From NCBI GenBank assembly GCA_000437675.1, contig FR901699.1:1-8808 (forward strand): a stretch of 8,808 nucleotides of DNA. The letters run 5' to 3'. The position numbers were made by a program, and so were the translations under genes. Position 1 is the stretch's first letter, and each line of letters begins with the position of its first letter. Shown here piece after piece: positions 1 to 6,876 of this stretch. The notes under the pieces are model-generated. The model was not told the origin of the DNA. It ran no database searches and saw nothing but the letters and a program-made list of their open reading frames with translations. This DNA comes from Prevotella sp. CAG:891 (GTDB lineage: Bacteria > Bacteroidota > Bacteroidia > Bacteroidales > Bacteroidaceae).

Positions 1-1
1 C

Positions 2-37
2 GATTCGGACGATTATGCCATGCCCGATTGGGACTAA
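2..37 (+). CDS. possible 3' end of an unidentified plus-strand gene
   Basis: One frame reads D-S-D-D-Y-A-M-P-D-W-D and then TAA. The acidic, aromatic ending and ordinary codons look like a real protein C-terminus, and a T-rich stretch follows at 41-47. Only 11 residues are visible, so no family can be named and chance is possible. If real, the gene converges on the truncated exporter gene, and its 3' flank may be the DNA that now abuts the exporter breakpoint near 133. Confidence 0.3.
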   Translation, partial: DSDDYAMPDWD

Positions 38-109
38 ACATTTTTTTGCGTGCGTTAAATCGTTCGAAAACATTTGATTTTTAGATCACCCACCGAAGGA
101 AGCTATTAC

Positions 110-649
110 TCAAATAGCTGATATAAGGGGATGGAAAACTTCAGTTAATTGAGCCTTGTAGGGAAGTATATACTTTCGAGCAAAGTCTCTCAAACTATGG
201 CGTTCTTTGATAGCGGTCTTTTGGTAGAAATCCTTATTAGGCTCAACGGCCACAACAATGCCTTTGCCGCCATTCGACCAATGGCGACAAAGTTCTTCTG
301 CCGAAAACCATTGTTTACCAAATGCAGGATTGGCTATTTTATAACGTGCTTTCTGCGCTGATTGCCCCTTTAACTTTTCTAATACGACAAAGTGATTTTG
401 ATCCCAATATAAAATGGCTGGAAGGGGGCAATCTGTGTATAATTGTTCCAACGACATCTCGAAGGTGGCACTGTTCATGCCTATGGCTGTGAGCGAATCG
501 CGAATACCAGCTACGCTCACCCCCTCACGTGTGAGGTGGGCGAGTGAGCGCAGATAAGATAAGGGATAGTCTTTACCATAATACGATGCAACCATGCGCA
601 CACAAGCAGGACCGCAATCCATTTGGTCAAATTGTCGGGAGAATTTCAT
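110..649 (-). pseudogene. C39 peptidase domain of a bacteriocin-type ABC exporter, truncated
   Basis: Intact relatives are inner-membrane proteins of roughly 700 residues that cut the leader of a peptide precursor at a double-glycine motif and export the rest. Here 179 residues remain. Q9 and C12 in QMDCGPAC are the expected oxyanion and nucleophile residues, and H86 in NHFVVL is the expected catalytic His. The usual Asp of the following D-P motif is Asn (N107 in IANPAFG). Similarity to the family runs to about F172, where the first membrane segment should begin; then seven unrelated residues (HPLISAI) lead to a stop. The membrane and ATPase domains are therefore missing, and the breakpoint is near 131-136. 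The start lies 11 bases after the stop of the outer-membrane protein gene, implying co-transcription. The family call is firm; that the gene is a non-functional remnant is inferred from the missing domains. Confidence 0.85.
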
Positions 650-660
650 GCTTTATTCTT

Positions 661-3579
661 TTAGCTTTTCTTTTTCTTGGGCATCACATTGAAGCGATAT
701 ACCACGTGAAGCATTACGTAGCGAGGTTGCGAGTTGACCCATGTTTCGGTGCGACCTTGGGCATTCACAGTGTGCTGCACGTTGCTGATTTGCTTCAAGA
801 TGTCTACGGCATTAAGGCGGAAGGTGAGGTTGCCTTTCAACAGCGTTTTTGCCAACGATGCATTCCACACCCAGTTGGTGGTGTTGAGAGTGTGGTCGCT
901 GTAGCCGCTACGATTGTAAAGGTTGAGGTCGGTAGTGATTTGCCAATTCATTGGTAAGTTGAGGGTAGCATTAGCACCTGCTGTAATGTCGAAAGCAGAT
1001 ATATTGTCATACCCCTCGCGCGCTGAACGACTGTTGAGCCATGAGAGACTACCGCGTATGCCGAAGCTATGTTTGCCCACACGATAAGACAAGGCTAATT
1101 GTTCGCCAAGCGTTAGGTTGTTCACCTCGCTACGCTCAAGTGTTTCACTTTCAGACGCATAGTCTACGGAGTGTACGTATGAGGCTGTGGTTACGGTCTG
1201 AAACTGGAAGGCTTCGTTCTTTCCGAAGGGCATATTATACTGCACGGATTCATACGTGTTCCAATTGCCATTGATGTTTTTGGGCATCCACGTGCTCACG
1301 CCTGTCGCACGGTTGTAGAGGCGAGCTTGCGCAATGGCATTATCGGTGCGTCCATAACTTGCATAGAGTACGACGTTGTTATGTCGTTGATTGTGAAAAC
1401 GAGCGTAGCGTGCATTCACACTATGCGTGCGAGGCTTCTCCAATCCTGGGTTGTTGACATAAATGTTGGTCGGATCGCTATCGTTGATAGTGCCAAGTTG
1501 GTTGTAGATGCTGGGCACATTTTTTGTAAAACTATAGTTTGTTTCTACTTCCGTGCGAACTTTCTGTCCATTGTCCTTGTATCTGAGCTTTATAGTCGGA
1601 GTAAACTTACTGATGGTTCGTGACAACAAGGTGTCCAACTGTGCCTTGTCGTAGTCCAAGCGTTCGTGCATAATATCTTCGCGCAAAGTGAGGTCGGCAT
1701 TAAAGCTCTTGCTTGAACTCGCACTTGGTACATAGAGATATGCGAAACTTACAAGTGGGCTAATCTTGTTTTGTGTCAAATTAGAAGCATAGGTATTGTT
1801 GAGATCAACGACCAACTGTTCGGGACTGATGGCAGAAGGGGGTACCATCATGCTTCCGTTAGCTCCATTTGCAAACTCTTCATGTAGGTGCAGCAACGTG
1901 TTAACTTGATCATAGCGATGAAAATCATACTGCACCTCAGGCTTGATTAAAGCATAATGTCCTGCACCGCTCTGATAAGGGCGGTAGTTCCAAGTGTAGC
2001 CTATGTCGGCATTCATGCCATATGTTTTGGAGACGTAATCTGACTTTTGGAACAAATTGTCACCTTTGCCCACATTGGGTGATGAGTTTCCATACACTCT
2101 GTTGAACGAGTTAAAGTAGCGATTTGTATCGCGGCGATAGTTTCCTGTCAATGCTATCTCTATGTTATCTTGAGTTGAAGGAAACGATATCGTAGAGTTG
2201 GCAGCCAAGTTGGCAATAATCCAATCAGACTTGCCGTCTTGATCATTGCCTATGCGCGTTAACAGATGACGTGCAAAATTCGATGAAGCCATACCATTTG
2301 GAGAGAAGAGTGAATCAAGTGACTGCACACGGTATTGTTCCTCTGGATTTTCAGAGAATTGTGCTCGATGACTAATGCTTGTGTAATTATTCTTCAAATA
2401 ATCGATAGAGGGCTTTAACTCGAAATATGCATGCTCGGCTGAATACTGAAATTGATGTGCCGATATCAGGTGCAACTTCCGATCGTTGCGTAGAGAATGC
2501 GAACGCTCGAAGATGTCACCTGAGTTGAAGTAATTCACATTGCTCCCCTTATATTCCACTTCGGGTTCTTCGTGGGTAAGGGTCACGTTTCCAAAGACTT
2601 TGGCACGGTCGTGCGAATAGAGATAATCCAATCCGCCCATTTTTACGTCCAGTTCTCCGTCTTGTGCCCAGCCGCCGCCCCATTGACCTGAGGAACTGCC
2701 CGTCTGGGTATCCTTGATGTTGTTGAGATTAGCAAAAGCAGCAAGTCGCATTTTACCGCTATAGCCCATGCCAAAGGCCTTGCCCAAGTAGCGGTCAGAA
2801 GGGAGTCCATAACCACCTTCCACATTGCCTAACCAACCATTGGAATAGGCTTTCTTCAATATCACGTCCATCACCATGTGCTCGTCTGCACCATCGATTT
2901 TCTTACCATTGACTTTGGCTTTCAGATAATCATCGTTTGCCGCACGGTCGTACACCTTAATATTCTTCACCGTATAGGCTGGTAGATTTTCAAGGGCGAC
3001 TTTTGGGTTGCCCGCAAAAAAGTCCTCGCCATTGACCATAAGGCTTTCGATAAACTTTCCATTCACCTTGATTTGTCCGTCTTTGAGTTCTGCTCCGGGG
3101 AGTTGTGCCACCAGTGCATCAAGCATGGAGCCTTCTGCCAAGTCGAAAGCGGCCGCGTCATAAACTACGGTGTCACCTCGCGTCACCATCTTGATATGGG
3201 TGGCACGAACGACGGCTTCTTTCAGTTGCCTTGTCTTGCTTTTCTTCATCCACAGCGTGCCGAGGCCCAAAAGGGTATTACGTTTGCTGGTTACCGTGAA
3301 ATCTTTTTGTGCGTCAGTGTAGCCTTCTTTTTCCGCACGCAAGGTGTATTTGCCTGGGCGATAATCAAATTCAAATTGGTAAGTATTACTTTGCTTATCA
3401 ATTGATATCACCGTATAAGGTACTTGGATACTATCGTTGAAGTATAGCGTAAACCGAGCATCCTCTATCGGTTTTTCGATAACTTCTTCTGTTACACCAA
3501 AAATAGCCAAGCACTTTTGGGCATAAGCCACACTTAATTGGCACAGTATGCAGGCTAATATGGATACGAACTTTTGCAT
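661..3579 (-). CDS. TonB-receptor-like outer-membrane beta-barrel protein
   Basis: This 972-residue protein is predicted to sit in the outer membrane. Residues 1-20 form a signal peptide ending AYA, with cleavage likely before Q21. Residues about 25-105 resemble a carboxypeptidase-regulatory-like beta-sandwich (RPGKYTLRAEKEGY). Residues about 120-240 form a plug-like region with features seen in Bacteroidales relatives: GDTVVYDAAAF, EGSMLDALVAQLPG, VNGEDFFAGNP and NIKVYDRA. The remainder to about 965 has the alternating aromatic/polar strands of a large barrel (PF14905-like), ending VVYRFN and then a short lysine-rich tail. Length and architecture look complete. It lies between the glycosyltransferase (84-base gap upstream) and the C39 exporter (11-base gap downstream), which suggests a role in moving or binding the peptide product across the outer membrane. 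That role is inferred from position; nutrient uptake cannot be excluded. Confidence 0.88.
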   Translation of the reverse strand: MQKFVSILACILCQLSVAYAQKCLAIFGVTEEVIEKPIEDARFTLYFNDSIQVPYTVISIDKQSNTYQFEFDYRPGKYTLRAEKEGYTDAQKDFTVTSKRNTLLGLGTLWMKKSKTRQLKEAVVRATHIKMVTRGDTVVYDAAAFDLAEGSMLDALVAQLPGAELKDGQIKVNGKFIESLMVNGEDFFAGNPKVALENLPAYTVKNIKVYDRAANDDYLKAKVNGKKIDGADEHMVMDVILKKAYSNGWLGNVEGGYGLPSDRYLGKAFGMGYSGKMRLAAFANLNNIKDTQTGSSSGQWGGGWAQDGELDVKMGGLDYLYSHDRAKVFGNVTLTHEEPEVEYKGSNVNYFNSGDIFERSHSLRNDRKLHLISAHQFQYSAEHAYFELKPSIDYLKNNYTSISHRAQFSENPEEQYRVQSLDSLFSPNGMASSNFARHLLTRIGNDQDGKSDWIIANLAANSTISFPSTQDNIEIALTGNYRRDTNRYFNSFNRVYGNSSPNVGKGDNLFQKSDYVSKTYGMNADIGYTWNYRPYQSGAGHYALIKPEVQYDFHRYDQVNTLLHLHEEFANGANGSMMVPPSAISPEQLVVDLNNTYASNLTQNKISPLVSFAYLYVPSASSSKSFNADLTLREDIMHERLDYDKAQLDTLLSRTISKFTPTIKLRYKDNGQKVRTEVETNYSFTKNVPSIYNQLGTINDSDPTNIYVNNPGLEKPRTHSVNARYARFHNQRHNNVVLYASYGRTDNAIAQARLYNRATGVSTWMPKNINGNWNTYESVQYNMPFGKNEAFQFQTVTTASYVHSVDYASESETLERSEVNNLTLGEQLALSYRVGKHSFGIRGSLSWLNSRSAREGYDNISAFDITAGANATLNLPMNWQITTDLNLYNRSGYSDHTLNTTNWVWNASLAKTLLKGNLTFRLNAVDILKQISNVQHTVNAQGRTETWVNSQPRYVMLHVVYRFNVMPKKKKS

Positions 3580-3629
3580 ATACTATATATGGATTTTGCA
3601 GATAACAAATTAAACAGAAAGGACTTGTA

Positions 3630-3641
3630 CTCCCATGGGAG
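3630..3641. repeat. perfect 12-base palindrome in operon spacer
   Basis: CTCCCATGGGAG reads the same on both strands and lies in the spacer between the glycosyltransferase stop and the outer-membrane protein start. Three further bases on each side can pair after one mismatch (TGT with GCA, one wobble), so the transcript could form a small hairpin. No T-run follows on the minus strand, so it is not an intrinsic terminator. Its role, if any, is unknown. Confidence 0.5.
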
Positions 3642-3664
3642 AGCACAACTCTAGAAGGTTCAGT

Positions 3665-4765
3665 TTAGAAACTGATGCACAGTGTGGTTACCGTTGGGGT
3701 TGGTGAACCACTTGGAGCTGCAGTCGGAGTTGTAAGACCACAATAGTTGATTGTACATTGGTTTGAACACTCCGGATTGGCGCATTCACCATTCTTGCAT
3801 TTCGGGTTCCTTCTGCAAGCATTAAGAGTGATGTCACCAAAAGTTACATTTAGGCCACGCAATGAACCTACATAATCAAATCCGTCATCACAATCATCAT
3901 CAATAGCGACGATGTCCACAGACATTCCAACAGTGTCTCGAATACTTTTGGCGGTATTGGCAACCTCCTCACCCTCATTTTTAAAAGGCATCACCACAGT
4001 CAGTTTGTTTGTGGTATCGGGAATAAATGCTGGTTCTTGAAAAGCCTTTTTCTCCAGTTCTATCTGCTTCTTCAAAGCCCAAGCACGGATTATTTGGGTT
4101 TTCTGTGCTTGTTCCTCGTGATGACAAGTGGTAACTTGCTGCTCATGCAAACGATAGTAAGTGAACACTTTATCAAGATTGACAAATTTCTTACCGCTCG
4201 CAAGCATCCTCATCCAAAGGTCATAATCCTCTGCATACGCCATCTGTTTATCGTAACGAAACTTTTCTTTCCCGTTGATACTTGCTGCACGGAACATGAC
4301 TGTAGGATGGCAAATACAATAATTATCCAATAGATCTGAGATGCAAAGACTACCACTTTTCACATTGAGATCATATAATGGTTCCTTTGTAGATTGCTTA
4401 AACACAGTCATTCGTCCTCCTATGAAATCTACATCGGGATGATTTTCCATGTATTCATATTGGAGAGTCAGCCTATTTGCGCACATAACATCATCTGCAT
4501 CCATTTTGGCTATGTACTCGCCTTTTGCCTCGTCCAATAACAAGTTCAAAGAGCCTACATAGTCATGCTGGTTCTGAATCAATCGCACACGATTGTCTTT
4601 TATGTTTTTGACAATGTCACAACTATTGTCTGTTGAGCCATCGTCAACAACAAGTAACTCAAAATCTTGAAAAGACTGAGATAAGACGCTGTTTATGCAA
4701 TCCTTGATAAAAAGGGCTGCATTATACATTGGAATGCATACAGATATTTTCGGAGATGGTGCCAT
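3665..4765 (-). CDS. family 2 glycosyltransferase with a partial second domain and Cys-rich tail
   Basis: Residues 6 to about 230 form a GT-A, family 2 glycosyltransferase domain: KISVCIPMYN at the start, VVDDGSTD (39-46) for nucleotide binding, the metal-binding D-A-D at 89-91 (KMDADD), and the acceptor-side E-D in YAEDYDLW (179-180). Residues about 254-298 begin a second such domain (LTVVMPFKNEGEE ... VAIDDDCDD) that stops after roughly 45 residues. Residues 299-366 fit no glycosyltransferase: they carry Cys at 317, 323, 328, 333, 337, 342 and 363, followed by a Thr/Pro/Ser-rich stretch (TTPTAAPSGSPTPT). The other two minus-strand frames do not restore the second domain. The gene leads an apparent operon with an outer-membrane barrel protein and a C39 exporter, the setting of predicted glycosyltransferases in GG-Bacteroidales peptide systems. 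The first domain looks active; the tail is either a fused peptide substrate or a rearrangement product. The sugar and acceptor are not readable from the sequence. Confidence 0.85.
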   Translation of the reverse strand: MAPSPKISVCIPMYNAALFIKDCINSVLSQSFQDFELLVVDDGSTDNSCDIVKNIKDNRVRLIQNQHDYVGSLNLLLDEAKGEYIAKMDADDVMCANRLTLQYEYMENHPDVDFIGGRMTVFKQSTKEPLYDLNVKSGSLCISDLLDNYCICHPTVMFRAASINGKEKFRYDKQMAYAEDYDLWMRMLASGKKFVNLDKVFTYYRLHEQQVTTCHHEEQAQKTQIIRAWALKKQIELEKKAFQEPAFIPDTTNKLTVVMPFKNEGEEVANTAKSIRDTVGMSVDIVAIDDDCDDGFDYVGSLRGLNVTFGDITLNACRRNPKCKNGECANPECSNQCTINYCGLTTPTAAPSGSPTPTVTTLCISF

Positions 4766-4791
4766 ATTTTATTGTTTTTGATGATGTAAAA

Positions 4792-4830
4792 TTAGGTTCT
4801 TCCCATCAGAGGTAATTTGTCTATTTTCAT
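4792..4830 (-). other. 12-codon mini-ORF in the glycosyltransferase leader
   Basis: In the upstream region of the glycosyltransferase, on the same strand, ATG opens a frame encoding MKIDKLPLMGRT and then TAA, 26 bases before the glycosyltransferase ATG. The start resembles the Lys/Leu-rich beginnings of Bacteroidetes peptide-precursor leaders, so it could be the stump of a lost precursor or an upstream leader peptide. It is too short to exclude chance. Confidence 0.2.
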
Positions 4831-4892
4831 ACTTCTATTGTCATTTTCAAATAAATTACAACACAAAAACAAGAACATACAAGAGAGATGCT

Positions 4893-4900
4893 TACCTTTG
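4893..4900 (+). promoter_or_regulatory. Bacteroidetes-type -7 element for the AraC-family gene
   Basis: TACCTTTG followed by C matches the Bacteroidetes -7 consensus TAnnTTTG plus pyrimidine exactly. No convincing TTG element is seen at the expected -33 distance. Transcription would begin near 4905-4908, downstream of the ATG at 4888, which argues for translation from the ATG at 4924. Confidence 0.5.
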
Positions 4901-4923
4901 CAGGAAAATACGAAGTAAGATTT

Positions 4924-5802
4924 ATGCGAAAATCAGTTTTTTACAAAAGAATATTGCATACAAAAGATGGGGTTATACCTCAATATTGTAATAAGGAAGG
5001 TTCATACTTGAAAGTTATACCACACAACAATGGGAATTTGGGTACTGAGTTACATACCCACAATTTTTATCTAATTTTATGGATAAAAAAAGGACAGGGG
5101 ACTCATTCGATAAATTTTCAAGATTTTCCAATAAGTGATAATCAAATATTATTATTTTCACCAGGAGACTTACATAAAGCAGTTTGCACGAATGAGGAAG
5201 ACATCGCAATAGCCTTTTCAGATGATTTATTAAATCTTCTACCATTTAAAATAGCCGATTGGATTCGTTATCATGTCTTCTGCAACATTGGTACGCCACC
5301 AGTTGCTACTATTGATGACAACATCGCTGAAATACTAACGAAGTGGATAGAAGTTCTAAAATCAGTGGTTGAAAATCAAAAGGATGATATAAATTATTGT
5401 ACCGCAGCTACAATATCTGTTATACTCAAGGTTTTAAAGGAACATGCCTCTTGGAAAAATGATTCCATGGATTTTGAACACCCCAAATTAAAAATAATAT
5501 ATGACTTCAAAAAATCGATTGAATTTAATCTAAAAAAATCGCATTCGCCTGCATTTTACTCTATAGATATAGGGGTAGCAGAAAGCAAACTATCAGCTAT
5601 AACGAAAGAGACTTTTGGATTAAGCCCCAAAAAAATCATAAATGAAGAAATAATCTTGAAAGCAAAAAAACTGCTTGCAGAAAAAGAATTCATTATAAAA
5701 GAGATTTCTGAAGAATTAGGTTTTGCCGATGCACCACACTTTGTAAAATTCTTCAAGAAAGAAACAGGAATGACACCAAGTCAGTTTAAAGAGACCTTAT
5801 AA
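4924..5802 (+). CDS. AraC-family transcriptional regulator
   Basis: The longest frame opens at 4888, but a -7 promoter element overlaps that region, so the ATG at 4924 (MRKSVFYKR) is preferred and gives 292 residues. The N-terminal half contains a cupin-like ligand-sensing region (HTHNFYLILWIKKGQGTHSI ... LLFSPGDLHK). The last ~100 residues form the paired helix-turn-helix domain, with the typical second motif IKEISEELGFADAPHFVKFF followed by GMTPSQFK. Length is normal for the family. It is divergent from the glycosyltransferase operon across a short intergenic region, so control of that operon is plausible but inferred. The gene is visibly more AT-rich than murF and the outer-membrane protein gene, consistent with separate acquisition. 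The ligand is unknown. Confidence 0.88.
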   Translation: MRKSVFYKRILHTKDGVIPQYCNKEGSYLKVIPHNNGNLGTELHTHNFYLILWIKKGQGTHSINFQDFPISDNQILLFSPGDLHKAVCTNEEDIAIAFSDDLLNLLPFKIADWIRYHVFCNIGTPPVATIDDNIAEILTKWIEVLKSVVENQKDDINYCTAATISVILKVLKEHASWKNDSMDFEHPKLKIIYDFKKSIEFNLKKSHSPAFYSIDIGVAESKLSAITKETFGLSPKKIINEEIILKAKKLLAEKEFIIKEISEELGFADAPHFVKFFKKETGMTPSQFKETL

Positions 5803-5826
5803 ATTTGTCTTTTCCCCACCGCTCAT

Positions 5827-5868
5827 TCGGTCATAGTTTTGCACCAAAAAGTACAAGACTATGACCGA
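5827..5868. repeat. 11-base inverted repeat spanning a promoter and start codon
   Basis: TCGGTCATAGT at 5827-5837 is the exact reverse complement of ACTATGACCGA at 5858-5868. The left arm overlaps the first half of a -7 promoter element and the right arm contains the ATG of the following reading frame. Because the left arm lies upstream of the expected transcription start, it would act as a DNA-level site, such as an operator for a dimeric regulator, rather than an RNA hairpin. This role is inference. Confidence 0.55.
5834..5841 (+). promoter_or_regulatory. Bacteroidetes-type -7 element before the truncated gene
   Basis: TAGTTTTG followed by C matches TAnnTTTG plus pyrimidine. A TTTG at 5804-5807 is further away (26 bases between the two elements) than the usual -33 spacing, so only the -7 match is convincing. 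It is placed to start transcription just before the ATG at 5861. Confidence 0.45.
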
Positions 5869-5985
5869 TTTCAATTACTTACACATAACAGGCGTGAACG
5901 ATCTGCCCGGCTATCATGCCGTAGCAGCGTTCACCACTAAGAGCAACGAAGTTTTCAAGGAAGCGGAGAAGGAGGCGCTACGGTC
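5861..5985 (+). pseudogene. 5' fragment of an unidentified gene, cut at the IS66 remnant
   Basis: Starting MTDFNYLHITGVNDLPGYHA, this frame has a promoter element ahead of it and reads as a plausible protein start, including a helical Lys/Glu/Ala-rich stretch (SNEVFKEAEKEALRSL). It then runs antisense into the IS66 tnpC remnant, and the frame ends at 6062-6064 within IS DNA. The native coding part therefore probably stops somewhere between 5955 and 6000; the end given here is approximate. I do not recognise the family. It is presumably the beginning of a gene whose remainder was lost when the IS66 copy inserted or rearranged. Confidence 0.45.
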
Positions 5986-6233
5986 TCTTCGGGCAGCTGG
6001 ACAAGTTCGTTGTCATCTTCCGGATCAAAAGGAAGGCCCAGAAGATTCCACTCCCCTTGCGTGACGTTTTTACAACGTTCAGACTTGCTGCTGTATGACT
6101 GCGTCTGCAGCCGTCTGATGATTATGTCCTTGCGGGCCAACTCTTGCTTGAGCCGGTCTATCTCCCTGAGGGCTTCAATACGCTGCTGAAGAACCTCGTA
6201 ATACCGGTTTAGGATAAAGGAAACTTTAATCAT
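5955..6233 (-). pseudogene. tnpC: IS66 transposase TnpC, N-terminal fragment
   Basis: Only 92 residues remain of a transposase that is normally around 500. The N-terminus has the leucine-zipper-like coiled coil typical of IS66 transposases (RIEALREIDRLKQELARKD, about residues 18-36), then SSKSERC. The whole DDE catalytic domain is absent. The last codons, after about EETVAPP, probably come from the flanking gene fragment read antisense, so the true IS boundary lies between about 5955 and 6000. It follows tnpB by 60 bases in the usual IS66 order. It cannot support transposition. Confidence 0.75.
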
Positions 6234-6293
6234 TTGCTATTGTATTTCAGATATAAAAATACGAATTTATTCTGAAATACAATCATTTTTTAC

Positions 6294-6638
6294 TTACAAA
6301 TTATACCTTTTTCGGCGTTTGGAGGAAAGATTTATCCCTTCCATCAGCATGACAATTTCGTCCCATCGCATTTCTTTGAACGATACATCACTCCCTTTGA
6401 ACAAAGTGGGCGAAACACGCCCACTTTCCAACCTTTTGTAATAAATCACAAAACCGCCCTGCTCCCAATGCAGGAGTTTGAGCAGACTGCGGGATTTGTT
6501 GGCAAAGAGGAAGACGCTTCCTGATAGAGGATCCATACTGTTATTTCTCACTATACCGAAAAGCGACTCCGCCCCTTTGCGCATGTCAATGCCTTGAGTG
6601 TAGACATAAAATCGGTTGGTTTCATTCAAACTAAACAT
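6294..6638 (-). CDS. tnpB: IS66 family accessory protein TnpB
   Basis: This complete 114-residue frame matches the IS66 Orf2/TnpB family (PF05717) in length and motifs: YVYTQGIDMRKGAESL near the start, DPLSGSVFLFANK and KLLHWEQGGFVIYYKRLE in the middle, and a basic end (SSKRRKRYNL). TnpB is needed with TnpA and TnpC for IS66 transposition; its exact role is not settled. Here tnpC is truncated and no tnpA is seen upstream, so the element is immobile even though this frame is intact. Confidence 0.9.
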   Translation of the reverse strand: MFSLNETNRFYVYTQGIDMRKGAESLFGIVRNNSMDPLSGSVFLFANKSRSLLKLLHWEQGGFVIYYKRLESGRVSPTLFKGSDVSFKEMRWDEIVMLMEGINLSSKRRKRYNL

Positions 6639-6774
6639 TCTTCGAACTTTATTGTTGTTTTGGACTGCAAAGTTCTCAACAATGAAGATTGAATGAAATA
6701 TGGGGTAGATGGGATGGATACGGATGATTAGGGGGGAATAGCAAATTCATAGAGATAACCGAGCCATATTCAAC

Positions 6775-6823
6775 AAAAAAATCCGCCCTGGTTCGCTGTG
6801 CAAATGGGAAGCGTGGCGGATTT
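6775..6823 (-). terminator. intrinsic terminator downstream of murF
   Basis: AAATCCGCC at 6779-6787 pairs exactly with GGCGGATTT at 6815-6823. On the minus strand the stem is followed by a run of Ts (plus-strand A-run at 6775-6781). A 4-base inner stem (CGCT/AGCG) can form in the 27-base loop. It begins 53 bases past the murF stop, the right place and orientation to end murF transcription and shield the IS66 remnant. Confidence 0.75.
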
Positions 6824-6876
6824 AGTAATAGCGAAGCTACGAATAATCGTAATCTATACAATCTTCTCTGAAAGAA

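Noticed and set aside
544..957. 137-codon plus-strand open frame
   Set aside because: It is antisense to the outer-membrane protein and C39 genes, spans their junction and has no recognisable motif.
3431..3646. 71-codon minus-strand frame overlapping the operon spacer, considered as a possible precursor peptide
   Set aside because: It starts at GTG, mostly overlaps the outer-membrane protein gene in another frame, and has no double-glycine leader or core-like end.
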